Notes under the pieces: generated by a model
What the model saw: only the letters and a program-made list of their open reading frames with translations
Database searches by the model: none
Told to the model about the DNA's origin: nothing
Shown: positions 7,736-9,865 of the stretch, piece by piece
Position numbering within the stretch: position 1 is the first letter of the stretch
How the letters are laid out: every line of letters starts with the position of its first letter
From: Bacteroidia bacterium
GTDB lineage: Bacteria > Bacteroidota > Bacteroidia > JAESSM01 > NORP286
Direction of reading: 5' to 3'
DNA length: 9,865 bases
NCBI GenBank assembly: GCA_016764115.1
Contig: JAESSM010000215.1
Coordinates: 1 to 9,865 of the forward strand
Translations under genes and position numbers: made by a program

Positions 7736-8161
7736 TCAAAAAAGGAATACTTGTAGAAAGATATGTATAGACTTATATATAGGAGGAGGCAAGTCGTAAG
7801 AAGTGAAATTATGAGTTAATGAAATAAAAGGCTTGGTCAAAATATTAGCAAATGAATTAACCGAATTGATGGACGGGGCGTCATGGAATTTTATTTTTTG
7901 AATCACAGTTGAAATGATCTGCAAATGAAAATAGTCAGAACTAAATTCACAACATTTAGATGATAAATAAGAATCACGATCAATTTGGCTTTTTGGGATG
8001 TAATTAATTTTCTGACCGCAATGTTCATGAATTTGGCCTAATTCGACATTGGTAGTTCCACTGGCGCCACAAGTATGAGAAGTTATACTGACTCCAAATG
8101 TTAAGATCAGTAAAGAAAAAATGGTTAGAACAGTAATGCTATATGTAAAAACACGGTTCAT
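7736..8161 (-). CDS. HYC_CC_PP-type small membrane-anchored protein
   Basis: A 141-residue protein with one N-terminal hydrophobic helix (residues 5-27) acting as signal peptide or anchor, so the rest should face the periplasm. It shows the three landmarks that name the Bacteroidota HYC_CC_PP family: a His-x-Cys motif straight after the helix (HTC, 29-31, with Thr where Tyr is typical), a Cys-Cys pair (70-71) and a proline run before the C-terminus (LPPPIYK, 124-130). A further HEHC cluster is at 45-48. The function of the family is not established. The spaced His and Cys residues suggest metal binding or thiol chemistry, and the following TonB receptor and HMA genes support a metal role by association. 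No clear promoter or Shine-Dalgarno is visible before the ATG. The call is based on motif layout recalled from the family, not on an alignment. Confidence 0.7.
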   Translation of the reverse strand: MNRVFTYSITVLTIFSLLILTFGVSITSHTCGASGTTNVELGQIHEHCGQKINYIPKSQIDRDSYLSSKCCEFSSDYFHLQIISTVIQKIKFHDAPSINSVNSFANILTKPFISLTHNFTSYDLPPPIYKSIHIFLQVFLF

Positions 8162-8208
8162 CTTATCTTATTCAATTCTAATACGCAATTTCTAAATGAA
8201 TGTTGGAA

Positions 8209-8237
8209 AGGTTAACATACTTTAACATTCTTAACCT
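8209..8237 (-). terminator. possible weak stem-loop at the end of korB
   Basis: AGGTTAA (8209-8215) and TTAACCT (8231-8237) form a 7-bp inverted repeat with a 15-nt spacer that covers the korB stop codon. On the minus strand it is followed by TTCC rather than a full T run. It may separate the korAB transcript from the downstream metal-related genes, or it may be an operator, but it is weak either way. Confidence 0.3.
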
Positions 8238-9277
8238 ATGTCCCAGGTGGCGTTACCAGCTAATAAACTATCAAGATCTCCTTCACCCTTTTTCTCGATT
8301 GCAAGGTCGATCTGTTCTTGCATTATATCTTCGTATGTAGGTCGATCGGTTGCATAAAATACTCCAAAAGGGCGTGGTAATCCATGACCTTCTATGGGAT
8401 CTCCAAAAAATCCGGACAGTATGTTTGCTTTTATAGGATCATTTTCATCATGTATCCATAGGTCGTCTTTGGAATCCTTATCTAGATCGACAATAACTGG
8501 TTTAAACCCGTCAAGTTTAATTCCTTTGTTTTCATCTTCTCCAAATACTAAAGGCTGACCATGTTCAAGAAAGATTGCTGCGTTTTTTTTTGAAGATTTT
8601 TCAGTGAAAGCGAAAAATATACCATCGTTGAAAATATTACAGTTTTGATAAATTTCAACAAATGATGCGCCCTTATAGTCATATGCTCTTTTAAGAACTG
8701 CTTGCAAATGCTTTGGATCTCTGTCCATGGATCTTGATACAAACGAAGCGCTTGCACCTAAGGCTAATGATGTTGGATTAAATGGATTATCTATAGAACC
8801 CATTGGTGTGGCTTTATTGATCGTACCTTTTGGTGAAGTTGGGGAATATTGCCCTTTGGTTAATCCATAGATTTCATTATTGAACAACAATAAATTGACA
8901 TCCAAATTCCTTCTTAATAAATGTATGAAGTGATTACCGCCAATTGACAATGAATCTCCATCACCTGAAACTATCCAAACGCTAAGTTCAGGTCGCGTAG
9001 CTTTCAAGCCTGAAGCTACTGCTGTGGCACGGCCGTGAATAGAATGCATGCCATAAGTTTCCATGTAGTATGGAAATCTTGAAGAACAGCCAATGCCCGA
9101 AATAAACACAATATCCTTTTTTGGTATGCCAAGTTCGGGCATAACTTTTTGTACTTGTTTTAATATGGAATAATCACCACAACCTGGGCACCACCTAACA
9201 TCTTGATCTGTTGAAAAATCTTTGGATGTTAATGCGGTTTCCGCTCCGTTGGTAGCTTCAATAGTATTATCACTCAT
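8231..9277 (-). CDS. korB: 2-oxoacid:ferredoxin oxidoreductase, beta subunit
   Basis: A 348-residue cytoplasmic subunit of a two-subunit KorAB-type enzyme that oxidatively decarboxylates a 2-oxoacid (most likely 2-oxoglutarate) to the acyl-CoA and reduces ferredoxin. The thiamine diphosphate motif starts at GDGD (105-108) and ends at NN (133-134). Four cysteines that fit the [4Fe-4S] cluster are Cys30 and Cys33 (CPGCGD), Cys64 (GIGCSS) and Cys213 (QNCNIFND). YGLTKGQYSPTSPKG (137-151) is the typical KorB signature after the cofactor site. Length agrees with the family. The ATG lies 3 bp after the korA stop, so the subunits are made from one message. Substrate preference (2-oxoglutarate, pyruvate or branched-chain 2-oxoacids) cannot be fixed from sequence alone, so the symbol is by similarity. 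Confidence 0.93.
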   Translation of the reverse strand: MSDNTIEATNGAETALTSKDFSTDQDVRWCPGCGDYSILKQVQKVMPELGIPKKDIVFISGIGCSSRFPYYMETYGMHSIHGRATAVASGLKATRPELSVWIVSGDGDSLSIGGNHFIHLLRRNLDVNLLLFNNEIYGLTKGQYSPTSPKGTINKATPMGSIDNPFNPTSLALGASASFVSRSMDRDPKHLQAVLKRAYDYKGASFVEIYQNCNIFNDGIFFAFTEKSSKKNAAIFLEHGQPLVFGEDENKGIKLDGFKPVIVDLDKDSKDDLWIHDENDPIKANILSGFFGDPIEGHGLPRPFGVFYATDRPTYEDIMQEQIDLAIEKKGEGDLDSLLAGNATWDIG

Positions 9278-9280
9278 TTT

Positions 9281-9865
9281 TTATCGTTGTGAATTTTCAA
9301 TGATCTTTTCATTGATTTCCTTTGCACTAAAAGGCAATCCTTGAATTTTGTTAAAGCCTTTTGCATCGATCAGGAATTTGTCTCTGATGATCTTAACAAG
9401 CTGTCCGTTATTGATTTCAGGTATAATGACTTTCTCAAAGCCCTTTAACAGAGTTTCTAAATTTTTTGGGAACGGATTCAAATATCTTATCTGCGTATGT
9501 GATACTTCATAACCTTCATCTAACGCTTGTTTTACTGCGGTTTTGATAGATCCGTAGGTTGAGCCCCAGCCAAGTATCAATAATTTACCTTTTTCAGGGC
9601 CATTATCAATTTCTTGTTCAGGAATAAAATCAGCAATTTTTTGAATTCTCTCTTCTCGAAGTTTTACCATGAACTCATTGTTCTCAGGATCATAAGATAC
9701 ATTTCCCGTTACACTGTCTTTTGCTAAACCTCCAATACGGTGCTCTAATCCTTTTACACCTGGAATTGCCCAAGGTCTTGATAGGTTTTCATCTCTGCGG
9801 TAAGGTAAAAATGGTCCGTTCGCTACTGCGCTTTCATCTGCAAAAGAAACTTTAATGTCTTCAAG
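9281..9865 (-). CDS. korA: 2-oxoacid:ferredoxin oxidoreductase, alpha subunit (3' part, start beyond window edge)
   Basis: The last 194 residues of the alpha (gamma-alpha fused) subunit. The frame stays open from the stop at 9281 to the window end at 9865, so the Met at 9670 is internal and the true start lies outside. The 65 residues upstream of that Met read as coding and contain RPWAIPGVKG and EHRIGGL followed by TGNVSYDPEN, typical of the central region of KorA. After it comes KLLILGWGSTYGSIKTAV, the C-terminal domain equivalent to transketolase C-terminal domains, and EINNGQLVKIIRD near the end. It forms the complex with the KorB encoded 3 bp downstream and contributes to CoA and substrate binding. 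The full-length family protein is about 600 residues, so roughly two thirds are missing from view. Confidence 0.92.
   Translation of the reverse strand, partial: LEDIKVSFADESAVANGPFLPYRRDENLSRPWAIPGVKGLEHRIGGLAKDSVTGNVSYDPENNEFMVKLREERIQKIADFIPEQEIDNGPEKGKLLILGWGSTYGSIKTAVKQALDEGYEVSHTQIRYLNPFPKNLETLLKGFEKVIIPEINNGQLVKIIRDKFLIDAKGFNKIQGLPFSAKEINEKIIENSQR

Noticed and set aside
8173..8180. TAGAATTG on the minus strand as a -7 promoter box for the HYC_CC_PP-type gene
   Set aside because: One mismatch to TAnnTTTG, but it lies only 11 nt before the ATG and has no convincing TTG box at the right distance.
8548..8757. Minus-strand 69-codon frame inside korB
   Set aside because: Out-of-frame overlap with a conserved enzyme; composition gives no support.
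9281..9670. A short standalone 129-residue protein beginning at the Met at 9670
   Set aside because: The frame is open to the window edge, and the 65 residues before this Met match the conserved KorA region, so this is the tail of a longer gene.

Overview
The window looks like an ordinary stretch of chromosome from a member of the Bacteroidota. The evidence is the low GC content, the near absence of Shine-Dalgarno sequences ahead of starts, a TonB-dependent receptor with an N-terminal carboxypeptidase-regulatory-like domain, an HYC_CC_PP-type protein, a SiaC-family phosphoprotein and a two-gene KorAB-type oxidoreductase. A Cytophagales- or Flavobacteriales-like marine lineage would fit, but the genus cannot be called from this sequence. 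No phage, insertion sequence, CRISPR array or rRNA was seen.

Layout: the left edge holds tRNA-Leu(CAA), a weak hairpin behind it, and a small plus-strand SiaC-family gene (178-561). Everything from 565 to the right edge is on the minus strand. In transcription order, right to left, it runs: korA (5' part cut off by the window edge) and korB, 3 bp apart; an HYC_CC_PP-type small membrane-anchored protein; a TonB-dependent receptor with a Cys-Cys pair in its plug; a small exported heavy-metal-associated (HMA) protein; a sodium:solute symporter; a GT87/DUF2029-like membrane glycosyltransferase; and a CstB-like persulfide dioxygenase-rhodanese fusion. The last two genes overlap by 11 bp. The SiaC and CstB-like genes converge with 3 bp between their stop codons.

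How the genes may work together: KorAB is central metabolism (ferredoxin-linked oxidation of 2-oxoacids) and is probably separate from what follows, because a 69-bp gap with an inverted repeat intervenes. The most distinctive unit is HYC_CC_PP protein - CC-plug TonB receptor - HMA protein (5049-8161). All three are predicted to be envelope proteins and all three carry paired or clustered cysteines and histidines, so I infer a metal (copper-like) acquisition or handling module whose substrate is not established. The CstB-like enzyme downstream would deal with reactive sulfur species in the cytoplasm. A metal/sulfur link is attractive but unproven, because a symporter and a glycosyltransferase gene lie in between. 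The gaps across the minus-strand series are 3, 69, 90, 17, 45, 67 and -11 bp, so co-transcription of all or part is plausible.
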